From an uncultured Pelagibacteraceae bacterium (GTDB lineage Bacteria > Pseudomonadota > Alphaproteobacteria > Pelagibacterales > Pelagibacteraceae): DNA of 64,000 nt. A model generated the notes under the pieces. That model was given only the letters and a program-made list of their open reading frames with translations, made no database searches and was not told where the DNA came from. The DNA lies in NCBI GenBank assembly GCA_902528135.1, contig CABZRS010000001.1, positions 1-64,000 on the forward strand, given 5' to 3'. The translations under genes were made by a program, and so were the position numbers. Shown piece after piece: positions 1-9,963 of this stretch. Position 1 is the first letter of the stretch. Every line of letters begins with the position of its first letter.

Positions 1-208
1 TATCTGGATCACTTTTTACTAGGATAGAATTCCCTCTTGAATACAAGTTAGTTTTTGTAATTTTCTCTAATTCCTTTAAATTATTGTTAAACTCACCTGC
101 TACACCAAGTAACAAATCATTGTTTTGAAATATTATGCTTAAAGTATTATTTTCAGAATATACATATTTTAATTCTGAAATAATATTTTTTTTGATTAAT
201 TTACTCAA
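1..208 (-). CDS. phoH: PhoH-like ATPase, N-terminal fragment (truncated by window edge)
   Basis: Reverse-strand translation LSKLIKKNIISELKYVYSENNTLSIIFQNNDLLLGVAGEFNNNLKELEKITKTNLYSRGNSILVKSDPD resembles the PhoH/YbeZ N-terminus; lies directly after miaB, as in many Proteobacteria; TTG start proposed. Confidence 0.6.
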   Translation of the reverse strand, partial: MSKLIKKNIISELKYVYSENNTLSIIFQNNDLLLGVAGEFNNNLKELEKITKTNLYSRGNSILVKSDPD

Positions 209-209
209 T

Positions 210-1544
210 TTAAGCAGCTTCCATTTTTTTATCCAATAAACCAAATAAAGTATTCTGGTTACTAGTTTGAACTTTTACTTTTACAACTTTGCCAATAAGA
301 TTTTCATTTCCATTAAAAATTACAGGAGAAATATATTTATTTCTTCCAAATAATTTATTTTGTTTTTCCATTTTATTTTCAACAAGCACATTAATTATAT
401 TATTTTCAAATGATTTATTAATTTCTATTTGATTGTTAAATAATTCCTCTTGAATTAATGTCAGTCTATCTTTAGCAATATTTTTTTCAATCATTTCTAA
501 TTTTGCAGCTTTTGTTCCAGGTCTAGGACTAAAAATAAAAGAAAAGGAATTTATAAATTTAATTTTTTTTATTAGTTCGAATGTATCTTCAAAATCCTTT
601 TGAGTTTCTCTAGGATAACCAATAATAAAATCACTAGAGAATTCTATCTCTGAATTGATTTTCTTTAATCTTTCATAAACTTTTAAATAATCATCAACAG
701 TATGTTTTCTGTTCATTAACTCTAACATCTTATTTGAACCACTTTGAATAGGTAAATGAACAAATGGCATTAATTTATTACTATAAGAATAACAGTCAAT
801 TAAATCATCTGTCATATCTCTTGGGTGCGAAGTCGTATATCTTATTCTTTCTAATTCTGAAAATTGGTCTAAATGGTTTATTAGATTAGATAGTCTATAA
901 TCTTTAAAATTTTCTTTATATGAGTAAGCATTAACATTTTGACCAAGCAATGTGATTTCTTTTGCGCCATTTTCTATTAATTGTTCTGCTTCTGCTATGA
1001 TTTTATTAAATGGTCTAGAATACTCAGGTCCTCTTGTATACGGCACTACACAAAAATGACAAAACTTATCGCATCCCTCTTGAATGGTTAAAAAAGCAGA
1101 TATTTTGTTATTATTGTTTTTAATTTGATCAAAATATCCAAACTTTGAAATAGTATCAAATTCTGTTTCTTCTTGTTTTAAATTTACGATATGGTTTTTT
1201 AACAGTTCATTAACTTTGTGATATGATTGAGGTCCTAATACAATATCTATATATGGTTCTCTCTTCACCATCTCTTCATTTTCTGCTTGCGCAACACAAC
1301 CTGCAATTACCATTATTGGTTTTTTTTTATCTCTATATAATTTTTTAACTCTACCAATTTCATGATAAACTTTTTCTTTGGCTTTATCACGTATGTGACA
1401 CGTATTTAAAATATAACAGTCTGCATTTGATTGGTTTGTGGTCTTTGTAAAACCCAACTTACTAACAGAATCATAGATTCTATTAGAATCATACTCGTTC
1501 ATTTGGCAACCAAAAGTTTTTATGAAGATTTTTCCATTCAGCAT
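210..1544 (-). CDS. miaB: tRNA-2-methylthio-N6-dimethylallyladenosine synthase MiaB
   Basis: FIKTFGCQMNEYDS, radical-SAM CxxxCxxC (EGCDKFCHFCVVPYTRG), TRAM-like C-terminus. Confidence 0.97.
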   Translation of the reverse strand: MLNGKIFIKTFGCQMNEYDSNRIYDSVSKLGFTKTTNQSNADCYILNTCHIRDKAKEKVYHEIGRVKKLYRDKKKPIMVIAGCVAQAENEEMVKREPYIDIVLGPQSYHKVNELLKNHIVNLKQEETEFDTISKFGYFDQIKNNNNKISAFLTIQEGCDKFCHFCVVPYTRGPEYSRPFNKIIAEAEQLIENGAKEITLLGQNVNAYSYKENFKDYRLSNLINHLDQFSELERIRYTTSHPRDMTDDLIDCYSYSNKLMPFVHLPIQSGSNKMLELMNRKHTVDDYLKVYERLKKINSEIEFSSDFIIGYPRETQKDFEDTFELIKKIKFINSFSFIFSPRPGTKAAKLEMIEKNIAKDRLTLIQEELFNNQIEINKSFENNIINVLVENKMEKQNKLFGRNKYISPVIFNGNENLIGKVVKVKVQTSNQNTLFGLLDKKMEAA

Positions 1545-1577
1545 ATTTTAACTTTTAAAAAGACCCTGAAATTTCTA

Positions 1578-2006
1578 TCATTTACTTTTTTTAATTCCGT
1601 AAAGCTCTAATTTGTGATCTACTAATTTATATCCAAATTTTTCCGCAACTTTTTTTTGAAGTTTTTCTATTTCTTCATCAACAAACTCAATAATTTCACC
1701 TGATTTAATATCAATAAGATGATCATGATGACTTTCAACTAATGTTTCATACCTTGCTTTTCCACCTTTAAAATCGTGCTTGGTAAGTATACCTGACTCT
1801 TCAAAAAGTTTAACTGTTCTATAAACTGTAGCAATACTTATTTTTGAATCAAGCTTAGATACTCTTTGGTATAATTCATCAACATCTGGATGATCAGACT
1901 CACCGTATACTTCTTTTGACTCAGATAAAACTTTAGCAATTATTTTTCTCTGGTCAGTAAGTTTAACACCTTTCTTAAGACAAATTTGTTCTATAGATTC
2001 AGACAT
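1578..2006 (-). CDS. Fur-family transcriptional regulator
   Basis: LTDQRKIIAKVL, ISIATVYRTVKLFEESGIL, ESHHDHLIDI. Confidence 0.93.
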   Translation of the reverse strand: MSESIEQICLKKGVKLTDQRKIIAKVLSESKEVYGESDHPDVDELYQRVSKLDSKISIATVYRTVKLFEESGILTKHDFKGGKARYETLVESHHDHLIDIKSGEIIEFVDEEIEKLQKKVAEKFGYKLVDHKLELYGIKKSK

Positions 2007-2014
2007 TATTTATT

Positions 2015-2383
2015 CTAACTCGAATATAAGGGTTTTATCAAACTTTTATTTTTATCAAGTTTAATTAAGTTGTTGTAATTTTTATTTATTAAATCCTGGG
2101 ATTTAAAACCAACCAAAATAGCACTATTCGCTAATGATATAGCTTTAGCTACTGATAATGAAATTCTAAGACTGGTAAATTTTCCAGGCCCTAAATTGAC
2201 GAAAATTCTGTGAATATCACTTATCTTTAATTTTTTTTTGTTTATAAAGTTTAAAAGTAAATTCATAAATTTATCAAAGTTTTCTCTACTGTTTATAAGT
2301 CTGCTGGTATATGATTGTTTACCAGCAATGATCACAAAAACAATTTTTTCATTAGCCGCATCAATTATTAAATTTATCTTCAT
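2015..2383 (-). CDS. tsaB: Short TsaB-like (t6A biosynthesis) protein, N-terminal part only
   Basis: Motif LGPGKFTSLRISLSVAKAIS matches TsaB/YeaZ PGSFTGLRIG..AKGLA; only 122 aa. Confidence 0.7.
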   Translation of the reverse strand: MKINLIIDAANEKIVFVIIAGKQSYTSRLINSRENFDKFMNLLLNFINKKKLKISDIHRIFVNLGPGKFTSLRISLSVAKAISLANSAILVGFKSQDLINKNYNNLIKLDKNKSLIKPLYSS

Positions 2384-3380
2384 TTATCTATTTTTTTTAA
2401 ATGCTTATGCATATACTGTAAACAAAAAATATGAACCTGATGAAATGGGAATTTTAGCTTTGATGTACCATAGATTTGAGGAAAATAGGTATCCCTCAAC
2501 CAATATAAAAATTGACATATTTCAAAGACATTTAAATATTATTAAAGAAAATAGTTTTTCTTTTTTGAATCCAAAAAACTTTGAATTAGAATTTAATAAA
2601 ATAAGTGGAGAGAAAAAAATTTTACTTACTGTCGATGACGCATTTGCTTCTTTTTATTTGAATGCGTGGCCAATACTTAAAAGAGACAAAATTCCATTCA
2701 TTTTATTTGTCTCAACTGAAACTGTTGGAAAAAAAGGTTATATGAGTTGGGATGAGATAATTAAGATATCAAAAGAAGATTTTGTATTTATTGGGAATCA
2801 CTCACACTCACATGAATATTTAGTAAAATTTAAATTTGAAGAATTTAAAAAAGATATTGCCAAATCAATAAAAATATTTAAGAAAAATATTGGATACAAT
2901 CCCAAATTTTTTTCATATCCATTTGGGGAGTATAGTTTAGAACAAAAAAAATATATTACTAAAAATTTTGACTATGCATTTGGTCAGCACTCTGGGGTTA
3001 TAGATTTAAATAAAGATAAATATGAGTTACCCAGATTCCCAATAAATGAAAAATATGGAGATTTAGAAAGATTTAAATTTTTGATAAATCTTCTTCCAAT
3101 TCAATATAAATCTATCTTTCCAGAAGAAAAATTTTTATTAGATACTAATAATCCACCAGAACTAATAATAGAATTTTTTAATGATCAACCCAAAATTAAT
3201 AAAATAAATTGTTTTTCAAATGAAGGTGGGAAGTGGAAAAATTCCAAACTAAATTATAAAAAAGATAAAATTGAAGTTATTTTTACTGAAAAATTTTTAC
3301 CAAGAAGAGGAAGAATTAATTGTTCTATGCAAGATAAGGATGGATGGAGATGGTTTGGAGCTCAGTTTACTCTAAATTAA
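2328..3380 (+). CDS. Polysaccharide deacetylase (NodB-like), secreted
   Basis: LTVDDAF and GNHSHSHEYL motifs; start re-placed from 2238 to the internal ATG 2328, giving signal peptide MITKTIFSLAASIIKFIFIYLFFLNAYA. Confidence 0.83.
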   Translation: MITKTIFSLAASIIKFIFIYLFFLNAYAYTVNKKYEPDEMGILALMYHRFEENRYPSTNIKIDIFQRHLNIIKENSFSFLNPKNFELEFNKISGEKKILLTVDDAFASFYLNAWPILKRDKIPFILFVSTETVGKKGYMSWDEIIKISKEDFVFIGNHSHSHEYLVKFKFEEFKKDIAKSIKIFKKNIGYNPKFFSYPFGEYSLEQKKYITKNFDYAFGQHSGVIDLNKDKYELPRFPINEKYGDLERFKFLINLLPIQYKSIFPEEKFLLDTNNPPELIIEFFNDQPKINKINCFSNEGGKWKNSKLNYKKDKIEVIFTEKFLPRRGRINCSMQDKDGWRWFGAQFTLN

Positions 3381-4454
3381 ATTTTTCATTTTTAAACTTG
3401 TTGGCAAAATATCTACATCATCAAAATCAGTTAAAGCATTCTGATTAATGATTTTTTTAAGAACTTCGGTATAATCTTTACCTGTTTCTGCATATTTTTC
3501 TAAAAAATTAACCAATTTTAAACTATCTAATTTTTCATCATTATCTCTTTGAATCGCTCGTTCAATTCTAAATTCTTTGTAACTAGGATGTGTATTTAGA
3601 TTTCTTTTATATGCTCTTACTGAGGCTTTTAAAATTTTAAATTTTGCTACTTTGTGTTTTTTGTCTTTTTCAACATCTAACGGTTTAATACCTTCACCAG
3701 ACCAAGTCCATTGTCCAAATAATGCATTACCTTCTTGGGCAAACCTTGAGCTACCCCAGCCAGTTTCTTTAGCCGCTTGCGCTATTGCTAGTGAAACTGG
3801 AATTTCATCCATTCTTATTTTAAGTTTTGCTAAATCATTATTTGTTACACCATACTGCTTAAACTTAAGTTCTAGCCATGCTTTATCTCGTGTTGAGGTA
3901 TTATTCTTATTTAAAATTTGGAAAAGTTTTTTTCGATCAAATCTTATTTTAAGATTTTCCTCAATAATCAATGGTAATACGATTTTAATAAATAGCTTTT
4001 TTCTTTTTTTTGGGCTTTGAATATTTTTAAGCTCTTTAGGAAGTTTTGTTAGTTGGTTACCTACATTGACTAGTTTAGTTTTCTTAACAGTATCTAGATT
4101 GTATCCATTATCTTTAAATAATTCTTCTATTGTTGAAGCACTTAATCTTTGAGGATCTTCATCATCTTCGTCCTTTCCAAAAACATCAATATCCTCAAAA
4201 ATATTCCATGAAAATCTATCTTTTGTAAGGTCTTTAATTATTTTATTTTTTGTATTCTGCTTATCTAATATTTTATCAAAACTTTGCTTTGAAGAATTAA
4301 AAATAACTTCATTTGATTTAATATTATTATTTATGAAACTGACTGAGTTTGGTAAAACTGAAAATACTATGATTATAACTAAACTTGCTAATAAGGTTTT
4401 AAAAAAATTTATATTACTGTTATCCTGTTGCTTTTTTAAATTTTTTTTTTTCAT
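3372..4454 (-). CDS. Bax-like N-acetylglucosaminidase domain protein
   Basis: IPVSLAIAQAAKETGWGSSRFAQEGNALFGQWTW; N-terminal TM segment. Confidence 0.85.
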   Translation of the reverse strand: MKKKNLKKQQDNSNINFFKTLLASLVIIIVFSVLPNSVSFINNNIKSNEVIFNSSKQSFDKILDKQNTKNKIIKDLTKDRFSWNIFEDIDVFGKDEDDEDPQRLSASTIEELFKDNGYNLDTVKKTKLVNVGNQLTKLPKELKNIQSPKKRKKLFIKIVLPLIIEENLKIRFDRKKLFQILNKNNTSTRDKAWLELKFKQYGVTNNDLAKLKIRMDEIPVSLAIAQAAKETGWGSSRFAQEGNALFGQWTWSGEGIKPLDVEKDKKHKVAKFKILKASVRAYKRNLNTHPSYKEFRIERAIQRDNDEKLDSLKLVNFLEKYAETGKDYTEVLKKIINQNALTDFDDVDILPTSLKMKNLI

Positions 4455-4490
4455 ATCTCTTTTGATTTCTTATAAATGATAGCTAAGATA

Positions 4491-5060
4491 TTATACAGCT
4501 AAAACTTCTTTAACTTCTGGAATATAATGACAAAGAAGGTTTTGAACTCCTTGTTTTAAAGTTAAAGTTGAAGATGGACAACCTGAACAGCTACCTTTTA
4601 ACATAACTGTAACTTTTCCATCTTTAAATTCTTTGAATGTTATATCTCCTCCATCTCTTGCGACGGCTGGTCTTATTTTAGTTTCTAATATTTTAATAAT
4701 TTTATTTTCAATTTCACCGTAATCATTATTATTATCTAATTCTGATTTTTTGTTTATAATAAATTCATTACCTTCATCGTAGAATTCATTTAAATGTGAA
4801 ATAACTATATGCTTTATATTTTCCCATTTTTCGTCTTGGGTTTTATTAATTGATAAAAAATCCTGACTCAAAAATATTCCTGTAACACCACTTATTGATA
4901 AAATGTTTTTTAATAAAGGAATCTCTGTCTGATTCTCATGTAAAAACTCATAAGGTCCATCATTTGATACTCTTTTACCTGGAATAAATTTAAGAGAATT
5001 TGGGTTTGGTGTTTCTTGAGTTTGAATAAACATACAATTTATATAATCATAAATTTTCAA
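4491..5060 (-). CDS. nfuA: NfuA/NifU-like Fe-S biogenesis protein
   Basis: IQTQETPNPNSLKFIPG N-terminal domain and GSCSGCPSSTLTLKQGVQNLL CxxC. Confidence 0.92.
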   Translation of the reverse strand: MKIYDYINCMFIQTQETPNPNSLKFIPGKRVSNDGPYEFLHENQTEIPLLKNILSISGVTGIFLSQDFLSINKTQDEKWENIKHIVISHLNEFYDEGNEFIINKKSELDNNNDYGEIENKIIKILETKIRPAVARDGGDITFKEFKDGKVTVMLKGSCSGCPSSTLTLKQGVQNLLCHYIPEVKEVLAV

Positions 5061-5072
5061 ATTTAAAGAATT

Positions 5073-6074
5073 TTAAAAACCTATTATTTTCTTCATTTCT
5101 GCTATCTTTTTTCCTGCAATTTCTTCAGCTTTAGTCGCACCCTCTGCTAGAATTTTGTCTAAATATTCATAATCATTTGTTAATTTTTTTATCTCATCAG
5201 AAATTGGAGAAATTTTACTTGATAACACTTCAGCTAGTTGACTTTTTAAATCTGAAAAATTTTTACCCCCAAATTCTTTTAAAGTTTTGTCCAAAGTTTG
5301 ATCTGAAATACTTGAATAGATACCAAGAAGATTTTCGGCCTCAGGTCTATCTTTTAAATTTTGGCCTTCATTAGGAATTTGAAAAGAATCAGTTTTAGCT
5401 TTTTTTATTTTATTGATAATTTCGTCTTTAGTATCAGTTAAATTAATTCTACTAAGATCTGATAGATCTGACTTACTCATTTTTTTTAAACCATTTTTTA
5501 AACTCATTATTCTTGAAAAGTTTTTTTTTATTAATGGTTCTGGAGATTTTAAAAAATCATCACAGTCAAAATCTTTATTAAATTTTTGTGCAATATCTCT
5601 AGTTAATTCTAGGTGTTGTTTCTGGTCTTCTCCAACCGGCACATGTGTAGTATCATAAAGCAATATATCACTAGCCATTAATATTGGATAAATATAAAGA
5701 CCAACAGAGGCCTTTTCCTTATCTTTACCCGCTTTTTCTTTAAATTGTGTCATTCTGTTTAACCAGCCCATTGGAGCCATACAACTTAACATCCAAGAGC
5801 CTTCTGCATGAGCATGAACTTTTGATTGATTAAAAATAATACTTTTGCTTGGATCTATCCCGCTAGCTATAAATGTAGCAGCTGTTTCTCTAATATTGCT
5901 TCTTAATTCGTCTTTATCTTGCTTAACAGTAATTGCATGTAAATCTACTACACAAAAAATACATTCATTTTGATCATCATTATTTAAATCAACAAAATTT
6001 TTTATTGCACCTAGGTAATTACCTAAATGAAGATTGCCTGTAGGCTGAACACCAGAAAATATTTTTTTGGGCAT
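5073..6074 (-). CDS. trpS: Tryptophan--tRNA ligase
   Basis: SGVQPTGNLHLGNYLGAI (HIGH-type), KMSKSD. Confidence 0.97.
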   Translation of the reverse strand: MPKKIFSGVQPTGNLHLGNYLGAIKNFVDLNNDDQNECIFCVVDLHAITVKQDKDELRSNIRETAATFIASGIDPSKSIIFNQSKVHAHAEGSWMLSCMAPMGWLNRMTQFKEKAGKDKEKASVGLYIYPILMASDILLYDTTHVPVGEDQKQHLELTRDIAQKFNKDFDCDDFLKSPEPLIKKNFSRIMSLKNGLKKMSKSDLSDLSRINLTDTKDEIINKIKKAKTDSFQIPNEGQNLKDRPEAENLLGIYSSISDQTLDKTLKEFGGKNFSDLKSQLAEVLSSKISPISDEIKKLTNDYEYLDKILAEGATKAEEIAGKKIAEMKKIIGF

Positions 6075-6077
6075 TAT

Positions 6078-7607
6078 TCAATACTTTAAATTAATATCTG
6101 AAATTTTAAAGACTTTTATAATAATTGAAACTCCAATGTATAAAATTGCAGTTAATAAAACTATTAAAACCATCAAAATAAATTTATAATTATTTACATA
6201 GTCTAATGAGCTCTGAAAAAAATTTATTAAAATATAAAATATAAAAATTGTAACAGTATTTGAGATAATAATTTTTGATATTTGATACATAAAATTTTTA
6301 CGGAATTTAAAGTAGTTTTTATTGATTACGAAGACCAATAAAATAATCCCATTAAACCAGGATGAAATTGTAGTTGCGATTGGTATTATAACAAAACCAA
6401 CCTTAGAAAAGAACATCAAAGTAATTATAATATTTAAAATTACAGAAATTAAAGAATACTTAAATGGTGTTTTAGTATCATTTCTTGCAAATAAAAATGT
6501 TGAAAATATTTTAATTAAAGAAAATGCTGGAAGTCCAAAAGAAAAATAGAATAAAGCTTTTGCAGAGTTACTTACGCTCAATTTATCAAAAGAGCCATAA
6601 CCAAATAAAGCAGATGTTATTTGTTCCGAACCCACCATAAGAGCAAAAGCTGCGGGTAAACTTAAAAATAAACTTAGCTCTAAAGCTTTATTTTGTAGTT
6701 CAATAGTTTTAAGAGAGTTATTGCTTTTAATATGTCTGCTTAGATTAGGCAGTATCACTGTACCTATTGCAATTCCAGCTATAGCAAGATTTATCTGATA
6801 AATTCTATCAGCATAATACAAATATGAAACAGCACTTGCCTGAAAAGATGCAATAATTGTTCCCACTAAGATATTTATTTGAGTGACTCCTGATGAAAAT
6901 ATACTTGGTAAAAGTTTACTAAAAAAATTTTTAACCTTTTCGTTTATTTTAAAATTAAAATTTATGTTTATTACAAAGTATTTTTTAACAAATACTAACA
7001 AAAAAATAAATTGAAGAAACCCAGCGAGAGTGACTATAAATGATAAGTAATAAACTAAATTATCATTTAAATTTTCAGCATATAACAAACAAATTATTAA
7101 CATTATATTAAGAATTATTGGCGCTGCTGCAGCAGCTGCAAATTTATTATGTGTGTTTAAAATCGCTGAAAAAAAAGATGCTAAACTAATAAAGAACAAA
7201 AACGGAAAAGTAATTCTGGTTAAATTAATTGCAATATTTAATTTTTCAGGATCATTTATAAATCCAGGAGCAATGATTTTAATAAAAACTGGCATGAAAA
7301 TCTCAATTATTAAGATTGTGAAGGACAATCCTAATAACAATAAATTAAAAATAGTGTTTGCGAATGTATTTGCATTTTTTTTTCCTTTAGAAAGAGTTGA
7401 GGAATAAGAAGGAACAAAAGCTGCATTAAAGGTTCCTTCTGAAAATAATCTTCTAAAGGTATTTGGAATTCTAAATGCTACAAAAAAAGCATCTGCTAAA
7501 GGCCCGGATCCTAGGTATATTGCTATAAAAAAATCTCTTATGTAACCAAGAACCCTGCTTAACAAAACAAATAGACTAAATGTGCTTGTTGACTTAATAA
7601 GGTTCAT
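6078..7607 (-). CDS. murJ: Lipid II flippase MurJ
   Basis: RVLGYIRDFFIA, AFFVAFRIPNTFRRLFSEGTFNAAFVP; multi-TM. Confidence 0.95.
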   Translation of the reverse strand: MNLIKSTSTFSLFVLLSRVLGYIRDFFIAIYLGSGPLADAFFVAFRIPNTFRRLFSEGTFNAAFVPSYSSTLSKGKKNANTFANTIFNLLLLGLSFTILIIEIFMPVFIKIIAPGFINDPEKLNIAINLTRITFPFLFFISLASFFSAILNTHNKFAAAAAAPIILNIMLIICLLYAENLNDNLVYYLSFIVTLAGFLQFIFLLVFVKKYFVININFNFKINEKVKNFFSKLLPSIFSSGVTQINILVGTIIASFQASAVSYLYYADRIYQINLAIAGIAIGTVILPNLSRHIKSNNSLKTIELQNKALELSLFLSLPAAFALMVGSEQITSALFGYGSFDKLSVSNSAKALFYFSFGLPAFSLIKIFSTFLFARNDTKTPFKYSLISVILNIIITLMFFSKVGFVIIPIATTISSWFNGIILLVFVINKNYFKFRKNFMYQISKIIISNTVTIFIFYILINFFQSSLDYVNNYKFILMVLIVLLTAILYIGVSIIIKVFKISDINLKY

Positions 7608-7656
7608 AAATCATATTAGTCCTAATTTTACCTTAATAGTATATTTAATTTATCTA

Positions 7657-9945
7657 ATGAAAAAAAATAAAATTGAACATTATTCTGATAAAGAGGCTCT
7701 CGAATTTCACAATTCAAATAAATCTGGCAAGATTGAGATAAATTCATCTAAACCAATGACTTCAAAAAGAGATTTAGCTTTAGCATATTCTCCAGGCGTA
7801 GCAGCACCAGTTAAAGAAATTTATAAAAATCCAGAAAAAGCATACGATTATACAACTAAGGGTAACTTGGTTGCGGTAATCAGTAATGGATCTGCAATTT
7901 TAGGATTAGGTAACTTAGGAGCAATTGCATCAAAACCTGTAATGGAAGGCAAAGCAGTATTGTTTAAAAGATTTGCAGATATAGATGCTATTGATTTAGA
8001 AATCGATAGCAAAAATCCCAAAGAAATAGTTAATAGTATAAAAAATTTTGCTGTCAGTTTTGGAGGTATTAATCTTGAGGATATTGCTGCACCAGAATGT
8101 TTTATAATAGAGGAAGATTTAAAAAAAGTACTTGATATACCAGTATTTCATGATGACCAACATGGGACAGCAATTATTACTTCTGCGGCACTTATTAATT
8201 CAATTCATATTACAAAAAAAAATATTACTAAAGTTAAAGTTGTTGTAAACGGTGCAGGAGCGTCTGCCATGGCATGTTCAGATTTATTTTTGAAATTAGG
8301 AGTAAAAAAAAATAATTTAACAATGATAGATAGTAAAGGGGTAATTAGTTTTGATAGAAAGGGATTAAATAAGTGGAAATTAAAGTATGCAAAAGAGACA
8401 AAAGATAAAACTTTAAGTGATGCATTGAAAAATGCAGATGTTTTTCTAGGATTATCCTCTGCAGGGATCCTAAAAAAAGAAATGATTAAGGAAATGGCAA
8501 GAAATCCAATTATATTTGCATGTGCTAACCCTGATCCAGAAATTTTACCAGAGGAAGCTTATAAGGTTAGAAAAGACGCAATTATAGCAACAGGTAGATC
8601 GGATTATGCAAATCAAGTTAATAATTTAATTGGTTTTCCATATATATTTAGAGGTGCTCTCGATGTAAGAGCAAGAACGATAAATGAGGAAATGAAAATT
8701 TCTGCAGCTTATTCAATTGCTAAATTAGCTAGAGAAAGAGTCCCAGATGAAGTTGCGGCAGCAATGGGGGGGGACAGACCCAAATATGGTAAAGATTATA
8801 TTATTCCATCTACATTTGACCCAAGACTAATAAGTGTAATTCCAGTTGCAGTGGCAAAAGCTGCAATAAAAAGTGGAGTTGCTAGAAAAAAAATAGAAAA
8901 TTATGATTTATACTCTGAACAATTAAAACAAAGATTAGATCCGTCAGTAACTATACTTCAAGGGATAAATACCAAAGTTAAAAAAAATCAAAAAACTGTA
9001 GTTTTTGCAGATGGTGAGGATGAAAATACACTAAAGGCTGCGATTGCATTTAAAAATGGAGGCCTAGGTACACCAATAATTGTTGCAAAGGAGAATATTG
9101 TCAAACAGAGACTAAAAGAAATAGGTTATAAAGAAAACCTTGATATTAAAATTGTTAATTCTACTGATAAAAAATTGAGAGCGAAGTATGTAAAATTTCT
9201 TTTTCAGAAAATGCACAGAGAACAAGGTCTCCTTGAGAGAGATTGTGATAGAATGATTAGAAATGACAGGGTTATCTGGTCATCATGTATGGTCGAATGT
9301 GGGGATGCGGATGCAATGGTAACGGGTAATACTAGACGATATTCTCAATCACTTGAAAAAATTAAGAAAGTAATTCCTCCAAGAAAAGGCGAAATAATGT
9401 TTGGACTAAATATGTTAGTTAGCAAAGGAAAAACTGTTTTTATTGGGGATACTTCTGTAAATGAATATCCTTCCTCTGGAGAATTGGCTGATATAGCAAT
9501 ATCATCAGCAAGAGTTGCAAGATTATTTGGATTTGATCCTAAGGTAGCATTTTTATCTCATTCGACATTTGGACAACCAATAACTAGTAGAACGAAACAT
9601 ATAAGAGATGCTGTAGAAATATTAAAAGATAGAAAAGTAGATTTTAAATTTGATGGTGATATGCAACCAGATGTAGCTCTCAATGAAGAATATTCTGATT
9701 TATATCCATTTTCAGAGATAGTTGGAAATGCAAATATTTTAATAATGCCCGGTCAACATAGTGCAGCAATTTCAAATAAAATTATGAAAACATTAGGAGG
9801 AGCTAAGATTGTTGGTCCATTATTAATTGGTCTAGCACAACCAATAGAAATTGCTCCTTTAAGATCTTCTACGTCTGAAATATTAGATTTAGCATCTGTT
9901 GCTGCATATTCAGCTGGGGTTATAAAATATATTAAAAATAAGTAA
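7657..9945 (+). CDS. maeB: NADP-dependent malic enzyme with C-terminal phosphotransacetylase-like domain
   Basis: LALAYSPGVAAPVKEI, FHDDQHGTAI, C-terminal Pta-like domain; start set at ATG 7657 (MKKNKIEHYSDKEAL) rather than 7582. Confidence 0.95.
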   Translation: MKKNKIEHYSDKEALEFHNSNKSGKIEINSSKPMTSKRDLALAYSPGVAAPVKEIYKNPEKAYDYTTKGNLVAVISNGSAILGLGNLGAIASKPVMEGKAVLFKRFADIDAIDLEIDSKNPKEIVNSIKNFAVSFGGINLEDIAAPECFIIEEDLKKVLDIPVFHDDQHGTAIITSAALINSIHITKKNITKVKVVVNGAGASAMACSDLFLKLGVKKNNLTMIDSKGVISFDRKGLNKWKLKYAKETKDKTLSDALKNADVFLGLSSAGILKKEMIKEMARNPIIFACANPDPEILPEEAYKVRKDAIIATGRSDYANQVNNLIGFPYIFRGALDVRARTINEEMKISAAYSIAKLARERVPDEVAAAMGGDRPKYGKDYIIPSTFDPRLISVIPVAVAKAAIKSGVARKKIENYDLYSEQLKQRLDPSVTILQGINTKVKKNQKTVVFADGEDENTLKAAIAFKNGGLGTPIIVAKENIVKQRLKEIGYKENLDIKIVNSTDKKLRAKYVKFLFQKMHREQGLLERDCDRMIRNDRVIWSSCMVECGDADAMVTGNTRRYSQSLEKIKKVIPPRKGEIMFGLNMLVSKGKTVFIGDTSVNEYPSSGELADIAISSARVARLFGFDPKVAFLSHSTFGQPITSRTKHIRDAVEILKDRKVDFKFDGDMQPDVALNEEYSDLYPFSEIVGNANILIMPGQHSAAISNKIMKTLGGAKIVGPLLIGLAQPIEIAPLRSSTSEILDLASVAAYSAGVIKYIKNK

Positions 9946-9963
9946 AATATATTTAATTTTTAA
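9932..9963. terminator. Candidate bidirectional AT-only inverted repeat between maeB and BON gene
   Basis: Arms TTAAAAAT (9932-9939) / ATTTTTAA (9956-9963), inner AAATATATTT palindrome; convergent gene ends. Confidence 0.4.

Noticed and set aside
3652-4020. 122-aa + strand ORF opposite the Bax-like gene
   Set aside because: Antisense shadow of a well-supported CDS; composition not protein-like
7582-7656. N-terminal extension of maeB in the ORF track
   Set aside because: Overlaps the murJ start and is not needed; ATG 7657 gives the expected malic enzyme N-terminus
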